From positions 1 through 64,000 of the forward strand of contig SUWH01000013.1 of the NCBI GenBank assembly GCA_015061605.1: DNA of 64,000 nt. The letters run 5' to 3'. Positions 52,530-60,398 of the stretch are shown piece after piece (positions within the stretch are counted from its first letter, which is position 1; every line of letters begins with the position of its first letter). The translations under genes were made by a program, and so were the position numbers. Source of the DNA: Lentisphaerota bacterium (GTDB lineage: Bacteria > Verrucomicrobiota > Lentisphaeria > Victivallales > Victivallaceae). The notes below the pieces were generated by a model that saw only the letters and a program-made list of their open reading frames with translations, was not told the DNA's origin and ran no database searches.

Positions 52530-53372
52530 TTATCCTCTCCCTGTCTTGTTTATGAGTTCATTTTTTAAAATAAACATTCCACCGCTCCGGAATATCTGCC
52601 CTTTTGATTGGTCAGATACGACATGATCCCGTAATTTCCCGGGGTACAGGCGGTTGAGAACATCGGATTCAGTTATCATCGGATACAATTTTCCCAATCG
52701 TTGAAATTGGACAATATTGGAATTTTCAGGCAGCATATCCTGAAATACCGGATTCAGCAGCCAGGCTTGGCAGGAGAAACCTTTCCAGTCCTGACAATTC
52801 TTACCGAACCATTGCGCGGCAGTTTCAAGTGATGCTCTGCAGTCTTCGATTTTCAAAGGGCCGTCTTCGGGGATATGGATCGCAATTACCGGATCACCGT
52901 ACTTTAAAACCGGTTGCCATTCATCAGCGTTGAGTCCGGTCAATCCCGGTTCAGCTTTTCCGTTGCAAATCAGATTTCCCAGCCAGAAACCATCTTCACA
53001 TTTCAACACGCTTTGCCAGCCGTTTTCCGTTCTCAACCCCTGCCGGTCAAAAGTAAGAGCGTCTTCTGCCATTATTGCAATATCTTCTCCTTTGCGGAAA
53101 ACTGCGATCCTGCCGCCGAATCGGGTTCTGCAGTATTGCAGCCGTCCGATCCGGAGGAGTTCTCCGGAAAAGATCTGATCAAACCAGGCGGTCTTGCAAT
53201 CCGGCACGGCATACGGTCCGCCGTGGCGCAGCGAATTGATGCTCCAGATATGAATATCTTTAAGTATATCATACAGCCACTCTTCCGGGATTCCGCGCTG
53301 CTCATAGATGGAACGCAATTGTAAAATTTTCTGCTGTAAATTTTTTATTCCGCCGTTCAATTTCCGCTCCAT
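52530..53372 (-). CDS. DUF5596-type acyltransferase-like protein
   Basis: A 280-residue protein that fits the NAT_N/GNAT C-terminal architecture of DUF5596 proteins: IPEEWLYDILKDIHIW (about 27-42), VIAIHIPEDGPLKIEDCRASLETAAQWF (about 163-190) and the diagnostic CQAWLLNPVFQDMLPENSNIVQFQRLG (about 202-228). The acceptor is unknown, and it may act on a sugar or amine. It is the first gene of the minus-strand run of sugar locus 2, divergent from an AraC regulator. Confidence 0.7.
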   Translation of the reverse strand: MERKLNGGIKNLQQKILQLRSIYEQRGIPEEWLYDILKDIHIWSINSLRHGGPYAVPDCKTAWFDQIFSGELLRIGRLQYCRTRFGGRIAVFRKGEDIAIMAEDALTFDRQGLRTENGWQSVLKCEDGFWLGNLICNGKAEPGLTGLNADEWQPVLKYGDPVIAIHIPEDGPLKIEDCRASLETAAQWFGKNCQDWKGFSCQAWLLNPVFQDMLPENSNIVQFQRLGKLYPMITESDVLNRLYPGKLRDHVVSDQSKGQIFRSGGMFILKNELINKTGRG

Positions 53373-53399
53373 TGTTTATCCGGTATATGTTCCTGCATC

Positions 53400-53428
53400 A
53401 ATATACCGCAATTTGAAAAAAATACAAA
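53400..53428 (-). promoter_or_regulatory. putative promoter of sugar locus 2 operon
   Basis: On the minus strand TTTGTA (53428-53423), 17-bp spacer, TATATT (53405-53400), 28 bases before the start of the DUF5596 gene. The -35 match is poor. Confidence 0.4.
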
Positions 53429-53492
53429 ATCCGATAAGATTTTATTTTTATCCGATTCGATTATAAATATGTTTTTTATTTTGGAACAGCAC

Positions 53493-53521
53493 TTGCTTTG
53501 GCAGTGAAGTGTTGTTATATT
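53493..53521 (+). promoter_or_regulatory. promoter of the AraC gene, sugar locus 2
   Basis: TTGCTT at 53493-53498, 17-bp spacer, TATATT at 53516-53521. The start codon follows 23 bases later with AAGGAG at 53531-53536. Confidence 0.6.
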
Positions 53522-53543
53522 ATTTCCGGAAAGGAGAAATCTT

Positions 53544-54359
53544 ATGGAGCTGAAGTATTTTTTCAAACCGTCGCTGATACGCCGGATCGCCTACATAACT
53601 CATTGTAAGAAGAAATACGGCTATAAACATCCGGATCATGCTCACGCTTCCTATGGACATGAGATCATTTATCTGGACTACGGCAAAATGGATATCACTC
53701 TGGACGGCAATCCGCTGATTTTGAATACCGGGGAAATTCTGTTTATCAAAGGGGGAGTCCACCATTTGTTCAAAGGGCGCGATGATGTGCCGTTTGATTA
53801 TCTGAATGTGATGTTCCGGGGGACTCTGCCGGAATATATTTTCAACCGTCCGTTACCTATTGACCGGAAAATGCGGGACATCCTTATGCAGTTGAAATAT
53901 GAATCTGAATATCAGGAGTACGGTTCTCCGGAAATGATCGGCAGTCTGCTCACCGAATTGGTGGTGCTGCTTATGCGGCAGAATATGCCCGAAGTGCAGA
54001 ACAGAACGGTTGATCTTCTGTCCAATCGCCTGCATTATGAATCAGACAAGGTGGAGAAAGCCTGCGAGATCATCTGTAAAAATTATAATACTAAATTGAA
54101 AGAGGAGGATGTGGCGCGGGCGATCCGGATCAGTGCATCACATCTGCGTCTGCTTTTGAAAAAAAATCTGGGGAAAAATTTTACCACATTACTGCACGAG
54201 TACAGAATAGAGGCGGCGAAACACCTTATCATCAATGAAGGGCAGACATTTTCTGAAATCGCGTTGCGGGTCGGGTTTGAAACTCCGGCGTTTTTTTTCA
54301 AACTGTTCAAGCGCCACACCGGCATGACCCCCAAGGAATATGCCAAAAGTCTCGGATGA
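53544..54359 (+). CDS. AraC family transcriptional regulator, sugar locus 2
   Basis: A 271-residue protein. The N-terminal cupin half has HPDHAHASYGHEIIYLDYGKMDITLDGNP and GEILFIKGGVHHLFKG. The C-terminal two-helix-turn-helix region has IRISASHLRLLLKKNLGKNFTTLLHEYRI and EIALRVGFETPAFFFKLFKRHTGMTPKEY. It is divergent from the DUF5596-pseudopilin-DUF4838 operon across 171 bases and presumably controls it. It is a relative, not a close copy, of the regulator at 6425. Confidence 0.9.
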   Translation: MELKYFFKPSLIRRIAYITHCKKKYGYKHPDHAHASYGHEIIYLDYGKMDITLDGNPLILNTGEILFIKGGVHHLFKGRDDVPFDYLNVMFRGTLPEYIFNRPLPIDRKMRDILMQLKYESEYQEYGSPEMIGSLLTELVVLLMRQNMPEVQNRTVDLLSNRLHYESDKVEKACEIICKNYNTKLKEEDVARAIRISASHLRLLLKKNLGKNFTTLLHEYRIEAAKHLIINEGQTFSEIALRVGFETPAFFFKLFKRHTGMTPKEYAKSLG

Positions 54360-54369
54360 ACCGTGAAGT

Positions 54370-54443
54370 GCCTGAATGCAGCACGGCAGTCCGCAATAAA
54401 GCTGGGATGCTGTGTGTGAAGTGCATTCAGGCTTTATTTGCGG
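54370..54443. repeat. two interleaved inverted repeats
   Basis: GCCTGAATGCA (54370-54380) pairs with 54422-54432, and CCGCAATAAAGC (54391-54402) pairs, with one bulge, with 54431-54443. The order A-B-A'-B' with A' and B' overlapping by two bases makes the helices mutually exclusive or pseudoknot-like. It lies between the AraC stop and the stop of the minus-strand gene remnant, and the plus strand continues into CGTTTTTTTC, so one helix may act as the AraC terminator. Confidence 0.6.
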
Positions 54444-54638
54444 TCAGCGTTTTTTTCTCAAGTCGACTCCGGTTTCCTCCCAAAACAGGGTGTCTTCGAC
54501 CGGTTTGTTGTCGATTTCCCAGAAGTGATTCATCACATCTTCCTTGCAGACGCCTGCCTCTGTCGCGGAAACGATGCACGCTTTCAGTTGTTCCGGCGTG
54601 ACTTCCGGAACTTGACGGAGCGTTTCTGCGCAGTTGAT
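54444..54638 (-). pseudogene. 5'-truncated gene remnant (64 codons)
   Basis: An open minus-strand frame with coding character that reads ETLRQVPEVTPEQLKAC, then CKEDVMNHFWEIDNKPVEDT and ends GVDLRKKR-stop. There is no start codon; the frame meets a stop just upstream of 54638, where the AT-rich island sequence begins. I do not recognise the family. It is the surviving 3' end of a gene that was cut off when the island formed. Confidence 0.65.
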
Positions 54639-54640
54639 GA

Positions 54641-54717
54641 GTACTAATTGGTACTAATTGGTCAAAAATGGTGCCATTCTATATATCTCAAAAAATGGTG
54701 CCATTCTATATATCTCA
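54641..54717. repeat. short direct repeats at the left island edge
   Basis: GTACTAATTG occurs twice in tandem (54641-54660). Then a 27-bp unit containing ATGGTGCCATTCTATATATC occurs twice (54664-54717). GGTGCCATTC recurs at 60281-60295 and, in the 20-bp repeat, at 60355-60364. Confidence 0.8.
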
Positions 54718-54740
54718 ATGACAGGCAATTTGTTACATAC

Positions 54741-54869
54741 AAATTATTCTCTTTGGGTATTTTCCGCTTGACAAATTGGATCACGGATGGTATATTACTT
54801 GCGGCGTTTATGTAAAAAACAAGGTGGGTAGAACGTTTACCCCGGGAGACCAGCAAAAGAGAATAATTT
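54741..54869. promoter_or_regulatory. promoter flanked by 14-bp inverted repeats (candidate invertible switch)
   Basis: AAATTATTCTCTTT (54741-54754) and its exact reverse complement (54856-54869) flank 101 bases. Inside is a near-consensus promoter: TTGACA at 54768-54773, 17-bp spacer, TATATT at 54791-54796, currently pointing to the Rhs tip. A hairpin GGGTA / TACCC (54826-54842) follows the predicted transcription start. A third copy of the 14-mer is at 60326-60339 at the other end of the island. Confidence 0.6.
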
Positions 54870-54898
54870 AATTGCAAATGCATGATATAAAGTTGTTT

Positions 54899-54918
54899 GT
54901 ATGGAATGGCACCAATTA
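54899..54918. repeat. left copy of the 20-bp inverted repeat bounding the Rhs island
   Basis: GTATGGAATGGCACCAATTA at 54899-54918 is the exact reverse complement of 60350-60369. It overlaps the start of the first Rhs frame. Confidence 0.85.
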
Positions 54919-56393
54919 ATAAATGGAATTATACCTATGATGTTATGGGACAGTTGACAGGTGCAGTCAAACAAGATACCACAAACAATCCATTGGCAAA
55001 CATGAATTATTTCTATGATCTGATCGGTAATAGAACATCAGCAACGGAAAACTCGGCGACTACGACATATACAAGTAATATCGTAAATCAGTATACCGCT
55101 GTCAATGCCGTAGTACCGGTCTATGATCTTGACGGAAATATGACAAATTATAATGGCTGGACATACACCTATAATGGTGAAAACCGTCTAATCGTTGCAG
55201 AAAATGCTGCTACCGGAGTTCGTGTTGAAGCTGATTATGACTATATGGGACGGAGAATTTTCAAAAAGGTTTATAACAGCAATGCCTTGACAAAACACTC
55301 TGTCTATGTCTATGATGGATTCAAGCAGATTGCTGAGTTTGACGCTCTCAACAATAACTCTCTAAAAGCAAGCTATCTCTGGCAGCCAGTAGGCTTGGAT
55401 ATTGTTTTGCTGCGTAATAATGAATATCTTGTTGCAGACGGCAATAAAAATATTATTCAAGTTCGTAATGCTACTGGAAGTGTTACAGATTCTTATGTCT
55501 ATGATCCATTCGGCAAAGTAACACATAATGGTAGTTCTGAAAATCCATTCCGATTCAGTTCTGAATTTTCCGATAGCGAAACAGGATTGGTATATTATAA
55601 TTACAGATATTATATGCCGGAATTAGGGCGGTGGATCAATAGAGATCCTATTGAAGAAGATGGAGGCATGAACTTATATGTTATGATTGACAATAAGATT
55701 GTTAATAACTTGGATATGTTAGGTTTGCAATATTTATTGTTATTATATGATAGTGCAGATACCATGTTTTCTAAATGGGCAGACGCTGTTGAGAAAAAAA
55801 TAAAATCATCTTCTAAAACTTATTTTGGAGCAAAAGTAAAATTTAATAAAAAAAGAGATGTATTTGCAAAGATAGCAGTTAAATCAATATTTTCCTTTGA
55901 TGAATTAAAAAACTACTCTTGCGTAAAATATCTTGCTTCATTTGGACATGGAAAAGAAGGACGAATATGGTGGGATGTGGGGAAAAAGGGAAATTCAATT
56001 GTAACTGGAATTCCAGGATATAGGACCACGGCCACCAAAAGTATTGATTTTTCTACATTGGCAGATATCAATTTTACAGACGATGCTGTTATTGAATTTT
56101 ACCATTGTTATACAGCAAGGATGTTTAATGTAGATCGTACTGGATTACTTACTTTTCCCGATGACACCAGTTCGATGCCAGAATCTCCCAATAATGCACG
56201 AGAGTCAATTTTGACATATTATAAAAAATTGTTACACAATCAAGGTTATGGGGATATAACGATATACGGAAGTCCAAGAGGAATAAGCAATGGATATCCA
56301 TTTTTCAGAGGATATCCGAGAATATTTGGTTCCCAAAAAAAGACAACAGAAGATCATCACCATGTTAATTGCCCATACTGTGGAGGTAATTGA
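54906..56393 (+). CDS. Rhs repeat core tip with caspase-like C-terminal domain (5'-truncated)
   Basis: A 495-codon frame that starts inside the Rhs shell: YD repeats (YDLDGNMTNYNGWTYTYNGENRL and similar), the core ENPFRFSSEFSDSETGLVYYNYRYYMPELGRW type region and RDPIEEDGG at about 249-257, after which the variable tip begins. The tip (about 270-495) has YLASFGHGKEG (His348) and VIEFYHCYTARMF (Cys401), a His-Cys pair placed as in caspase-like peptidases, and ends with HHHVNCPYCGGN. There is no signal peptide and no ribosome site; the N-terminal two-thirds of an Rhs protein is missing, so it is most likely a silent tip cassette. AT-rich. Confidence 0.8.
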   Translation: MAPINKWNYTYDVMGQLTGAVKQDTTNNPLANMNYFYDLIGNRTSATENSATTTYTSNIVNQYTAVNAVVPVYDLDGNMTNYNGWTYTYNGENRLIVAENAATGVRVEADYDYMGRRIFKKVYNSNALTKHSVYVYDGFKQIAEFDALNNNSLKASYLWQPVGLDIVLLRNNEYLVADGNKNIIQVRNATGSVTDSYVYDPFGKVTHNGSSENPFRFSSEFSDSETGLVYYNYRYYMPELGRWINRDPIEEDGGMNLYVMIDNKIVNNLDMLGLQYLLLLYDSADTMFSKWADAVEKKIKSSSKTYFGAKVKFNKKRDVFAKIAVKSIFSFDELKNYSCVKYLASFGHGKEGRIWWDVGKKGNSIVTGIPGYRTTATKSIDFSTLADINFTDDAVIEFYHCYTARMFNVDRTGLLTFPDDTSSMPESPNNARESILTYYKKLLHNQGYGDITIYGSPRGISNGYPFFRGYPRIFGSQKKTTEDHHHVNCPYCGGN

Positions 56394-56394
56394 T

Positions 56395-56868
56395 ATGAAA
56401 TATATTATATATTCTGCTGTTGGTATTGTATTTGTTATATTGTTATTCTTTGTTATATTGTTATTCTCTAGTTTTATATCTTACAACAGTAAATCTGCAG
56501 TAATTGTTTTAGAATCAAATTTGTCTGATTCTAATAACGAGGACATTAAGAATATTTTTGAAGGTTATGTGGGAGACAAAGGCAGTTATAAACTAAAAGA
56601 CACTAAATATATTGGGCATAATATCAAGTTTGGTTATTGTGTAGAACAAATTTTCCAAAAAAGAAAAATCAAACAATTGTATAAGTTTAGATTCCTGGAA
56701 GAAAGAAAAATGTTACCATTACTGATAAAGGGATATAAAATAAAAACATTAAAGAGTAATCTATTCAACACAGATGATATTATTTTTGAATTAGAACAAA
56801 CAAATGATGAAATTGTTTATGGTTATTATATTGATGAACGTTTTTGTAATTTCTTTGGAGGATTCTAA
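56395..56868 (+). CDS. putative immunity protein for the first Rhs tip
   Basis: A 157-residue protein that starts one base after the Rhs stop, with GGAGG at 56382-56386. It has an N-terminal membrane segment (about 4-28) followed by a domain of about 125 residues rich in Lys and Ile. No known family was recognised; the immunity role rests on position and small size. Confidence 0.6.
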   Translation: MKYIIYSAVGIVFVILLFFVILLFSSFISYNSKSAVIVLESNLSDSNNEDIKNIFEGYVGDKGSYKLKDTKYIGHNIKFGYCVEQIFQKRKIKQLYKFRFLEERKMLPLLIKGYKIKTLKSNLFNTDDIIFELEQTNDEIVYGYYIDERFCNFFGGF

Positions 56869-56875
56869 ATTTTAA

Positions 56876-56953
56876 TCAGCAAAAGATGCAGAAACGATTC
56901 GCAGGTTAAAAGAGCAAGGATATTTTCAGAAAATATTTCTTGATAAAAAATGA
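56876..56953 (+). pseudogene. remnant of a gene tail between the Rhs cassettes
   Basis: A 25-codon coding-like tail, reading AETIRRLKEQGYFQKIFLDK and then a stop at 56951-56953. No start. It is probably what is left of an immunity or Rhs-associated gene from an earlier cassette. Confidence 0.45.
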
Positions 56954-58746
56954 ATTTGCAGAGCAGTTTCACTTATGACAATTTTGGAAGAAGGACATCA
57001 AGAACATTGCAGATGAATAATACAACGGTTTCTACTGCCGGACGCAGTTACGATACTTTCGGTAGAATTGCTTCAATTTCCAATGGAACCGATACCTTGT
57101 CTTACACCTATCGTCCGGGAGGACAGTTGAGCCTTGCCGGCTGGACAAATGGTCAAAATTCCGCAATGAGCAACCAGAGTTATGAATATGATCAGTACAA
57201 CCGTTTGACCGGTATCAAACTGAATAATGTCAATGAAGTATCCTATACGCTTAATGCCAAAGATCAGCGAACAGCGGCAACCTATGCCAATGCCGGGTTG
57301 TGGAACTTTACATATGATGATAAAGGTCAGGTAACTGGAGCCAATGGCAGCAGCAAGAGTTATACATACTCCTATGATGGTATCGGCAATCGTTTAACGG
57401 CAAATGAAAACAGTACCGCTACCAACTATACCAGCAACTTGCTGAACCAGTACACTCTGATCAACAATACTGCTCCGGAATATGATGCTGATGGTAACAT
57501 GACCGGTTCCGGCAACGGCTGGGGATATACCTATAATGGTGAGAATCGTATTACGCAAGCAACCAAAGGCAGTACCACGGTCACAATGGCGTATGACTAC
57601 GCTGGACGCAGAATCAGCAAAACCGTTACTGCTTCTGGAGTTATTCAGAATGCCTATAAATATGTATATGACGGCTTCAAGTTGATTGCGGTATATAACA
57701 ACAATGATTTGGTTATGACCTTTACCTGGCAGCCGGAGTCATTGGGAATGGATGTGCCGGTCAGCATGACCTATGCCGGAGCAACTTATTATTATGTTAC
57801 AGATGGCAATAAGAATGTAACGGCATTACTCGATGCCAGTGGAAACCGTGTTGCCGAATATGTTTACGGTCCATTCGGACAGACTGTCAGTGCAACCGGC
57901 TCAATAGCTCAAATCAATCCCTTCCGTTTCTCCAGCGAATTCCACGATGATGAAACCGGACTCGTTTATTACAACTATCGTTACTACAGCCCCGAACTCG
58001 GCAGATGGACGAAACGTGATCCGATAGAGGAAGATGGCGGCAGTAATTTGTATGGATTTGTTAATAATGCTCCAATTCTTTTAAGTGATTACCTTGGAAT
58101 GAAATATACTATACGTGATACTGCTATTCTTGCTCGTCGTTTGCGCTATGCTGCTAAAAAAAGTGGATGTTCCAAGATAGAAAAATATGCGGAATGTTTA
58201 TGTGAAAAAATGAGAGCGATAAATAAAGATGTTGATACATTTTTCTCACAATATGATACTTTTGTTAAAGCAGTAAGTGAAAATATAGAGAAGTATGAAA
58301 AATATTCTTTCTCCGATGAGCGTAAATACTTGCAAGATATTGCGGATATATTATCCGCATTTAATATTGATAAATTAAATAATGTTTTAGAAAAAAGTCG
58401 TATATTAAATGCTTTAGGTAAGATAGATGGCAGTAATGCCAAAATAGAGAAGGTGATAACAGCATATACCGCTTACAGAGATGGAGGAGGTTTTGGATTG
58501 ATGCTAAATATGGCAGAATTTGTTTCTTCAGGTGTCCCTGGGATGTCAGATGTTATAGGACTCTATTCAAACATTTTTAATGCGGCGCGTGTAGCAATAA
58601 ATAATATATCCATATTTTCAGATAGTGTTGCAGAACGTTTTGATGGCGCGATACACCGTTTGGAAAAAAACAAAAAAGATTGTGATTGTATTGCAACTGA
58701 TTTAAATACAGGGTTCAGTAATGAATGTAAACATTTTTTGAGGTAA
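56950..58746 (+). CDS. Rhs repeat core tip with a second variable C-terminal domain (5'-truncated)
   Basis: A 598-codon frame with YD repeats (FTYDNFGRRTSRTL, YSYDGIGNRLTANEN, YEYDQYNRLTGIKL), the core FRFSSEFHDDETGLVYYNYRYYSPELGRW and RDPIEEDGG at about 357-365, closely matching the first tip. The C-terminal about 225 residues are different from the first tip: a Lys/Glu-rich, mostly helical domain with KKSGCSKIEKYAECLCEKM and a hydrophobic stretch near 510-545. I recognise no toxin family. The frame lacks an N-terminus and a ribosome site. Confidence 0.75.
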   Translation: MNLQSSFTYDNFGRRTSRTLQMNNTTVSTAGRSYDTFGRIASISNGTDTLSYTYRPGGQLSLAGWTNGQNSAMSNQSYEYDQYNRLTGIKLNNVNEVSYTLNAKDQRTAATYANAGLWNFTYDDKGQVTGANGSSKSYTYSYDGIGNRLTANENSTATNYTSNLLNQYTLINNTAPEYDADGNMTGSGNGWGYTYNGENRITQATKGSTTVTMAYDYAGRRISKTVTASGVIQNAYKYVYDGFKLIAVYNNNDLVMTFTWQPESLGMDVPVSMTYAGATYYYVTDGNKNVTALLDASGNRVAEYVYGPFGQTVSATGSIAQINPFRFSSEFHDDETGLVYYNYRYYSPELGRWTKRDPIEEDGGSNLYGFVNNAPILLSDYLGMKYTIRDTAILARRLRYAAKKSGCSKIEKYAECLCEKMRAINKDVDTFFSQYDTFVKAVSENIEKYEKYSFSDERKYLQDIADILSAFNIDKLNNVLEKSRILNALGKIDGSNAKIEKVITAYTAYRDGGGFGLMLNMAEFVSSGVPGMSDVIGLYSNIFNAARVAINNISIFSDSVAERFDGAIHRLEKNKKDCDCIATDLNTGFSNECKHFLR

Positions 58747-58749
58747 TTT

Positions 58750-59742
58750 ATGAAAAGATTTATTACTACTTGCATGTTGTTGGCAGCCGTGATTTGTTAT
58801 GGTTTGGAAATCCACACTCCTACAAAAACAGAAAAAGAGATTATTGCTGCTCAAGTATGGCACGACGTGGATGGTTTTGTGATTGTTGTCAAATCGCCGC
58901 CACCAGAAAATTATTTTTTCGCATTTGTGGCAGAAAAAAATGACATTTACCCCGAAATTGTTGTTTTTAAGAATAATATCAATGTCGATAAAAAATCATT
59001 GGTTTGTGTATTAACTTGCGGATATAAACGTAAACGCAGTTCATTGACTGGAGGGATCTTTTATATCTCGCCAGCAACAAGAAATAGTAACTTGCTTCAA
59101 GAATATGGATCATCGTATATCTCCGTCGTGTTTAATGAGTTTATAGGTACATCTATTGGTTTTGAAAAACAGAACAAACACACTATAAAAAATGAACATG
59201 GACGTATAAAAAGACAAGAGGTTATTTTAATTAAGGATAAAACTATTGATTATTCAAAGTTGACTGTAAAAGGTATGTTAGAAAAAAGACTTTTTCAACG
59301 GAATAACACAGTCGTAAAAAATCCATTACCTTTCAAGTTTGAAATACCTGATTCAATCCTTGCAGAAATTAAAAATACAAGTAAAAAATTGACTTTGTTT
59401 CCTCACTATGATATAATAAAAAACGGCTATAAATTTGCATATCAAGATGAGGTAATATACTATATCGTACAAATTGAAAACAAAATACACATTGTGGCGA
59501 CACATAAAAACGTGCCGTTTTTGCAGTGTGGTTTCGATAAAGGCAACTTGCTTGCACTATTCAATAACGAATCCGGTTCAACAATGGCATATATAGAATC
59601 TGAACCATTACAAGCTATGGCTAAATTTTCCTGGCAGAATGGCGAAGAAGTAAACGTTTTTTATAAAGATCAGTTGGATGCAGAAAATCTTTTTGAAGTG
59701 TTTCATCTTTCTGGATCACAAAAGAGAAAAGAACAAAAATAA
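58750..59742 (+). CDS. secreted protein of unknown function, possible partner of the second Rhs tip
   Basis: A 330-residue protein with a signal peptide (MKRFITTCMLLAAVICYG). The start is three bases after the Rhs stop with GAGG upstream. The body is beta-rich with many Lys and no recognised domain. Immunity proteins with signal peptides exist for periplasmic effectors, so an immunity role is possible but unproven. Confidence 0.5.
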   Translation: MKRFITTCMLLAAVICYGLEIHTPTKTEKEIIAAQVWHDVDGFVIVVKSPPPENYFFAFVAEKNDIYPEIVVFKNNINVDKKSLVCVLTCGYKRKRSSLTGGIFYISPATRNSNLLQEYGSSYISVVFNEFIGTSIGFEKQNKHTIKNEHGRIKRQEVILIKDKTIDYSKLTVKGMLEKRLFQRNNTVVKNPLPFKFEIPDSILAEIKNTSKKLTLFPHYDIIKNGYKFAYQDEVIYYIVQIENKIHIVATHKNVPFLQCGFDKGNLLALFNNESGSTMAYIESEPLQAMAKFSWQNGEEVNVFYKDQLDAENLFEVFHLSGSQKRKEQK

Positions 59743-59751
59743 AAGATATCA

Positions 59752-59850
59752 ATGAATAATTTCGGAAGAACGTCAAATAGAATAATATTCACACATAACA
59801 ATACCGGTACCTTGTCTTACACCTATCGTCCCGGTGGTCAGTTGAGCTAA
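59752..59850 (+). pseudogene. Rhs remnant (33 codons)
   Basis: A frame ending TGTLSYTYRPGGQLS-stop, which matches the Rhs repeat of the second tip (TDTLSYTYRPGGQLSLAG). It is the trace of a third cassette. Confidence 0.7.
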
Positions 59851-59872
59851 CAAACTTTATTGATTGTATCGT

Positions 59873-60352
59873 ATGAAAATTTTGTTATTGTCATTTGTTT
59901 TTTTATTTATAATAAATGTATATGCTCACAACAATGGTTCTTTGTTTTTTGCCTCCAACCAAGAACTCAAAGATAGATATATTATCAAGAACTCATCTGC
60001 TAAAATTCTGAAACTCGGCAAAATCCGTGCATCTTGCACTTGTGCTGATGTGAAATATCTGAAGTCAGAATTGCAGCCTGGCGAATCAACTGAATTGATT
60101 GTAACATTAAAAGCCAATTCATTATCCGGACCGTTTACACACACGATTTATGTAGAAACGGATAATCCAAAACAGCGTTTTATGCGGTTTGTTATAAAAG
60201 GTAACGCAATACCTCTGCTGAAGGTCTCTCCTGATCCGCTACAATACATCGGTACATTACAGGTTGGGAAAAAGTTAATTGGTGCCATTCTATGTATATT
60301 TTTTATTGACAATAGGTTAGTCGGTAAATTATTCTCTTTTTATAATTGGTAA
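59873..60352 (+). CDS. DUF1573 domain protein, 3'-truncated
   Basis: A 159-codon frame with a signal peptide (MKILLLSFVFLFIINVYA) and the DUF1573 core IKNSSAKILKLGKIRASCTCADVKYLKSELQPGE. Homology stops at about residue 134 (60277), where the island-edge repeats with GGTGCCATTC begin; the last about 25 residues are repeat-derived. An in-frame TTG at 59864 is an alternative start but less likely. It may be associated with the third cassette. Confidence 0.6.
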   Translation: MKILLLSFVFLFIINVYAHNNGSLFFASNQELKDRYIIKNSSAKILKLGKIRASCTCADVKYLKSELQPGESTELIVTLKANSLSGPFTHTIYVETDNPKQRFMRFVIKGNAIPLLKVSPDPLQYIGTLQVGKKLIGAILCIFFIDNRLVGKLFSFYNW

Positions 60353-60369
60353 TTGGTGCCATTCCATAC
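60350..60369. repeat. right copy of the 20-bp inverted repeat bounding the Rhs island
   Basis: TAATTGGTGCCATTCCATAC at 60350-60369 is the exact reverse complement of 54899-54918. It lies 30 bases from the stop codon of the sodium:solute symporter gene. Confidence 0.85.
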
Positions 60370-60398
60370 TATTATCGGGAACATAGCGTTTAATTAAA

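Noticed and set aside
54662-54883. 73-codon open frame ending in a duplicated RYIEWHHF peptide
   Set aside because: Produced by the two 27-bp direct repeats; no coding features upstream.
54906-58746. Treating the two Rhs frames as one broken gene
   Set aside because: Each carries its own complete core to RDPIEEDGG and a different tip followed by a separate small gene, so they are separate cassettes rather than a frameshifted single gene.
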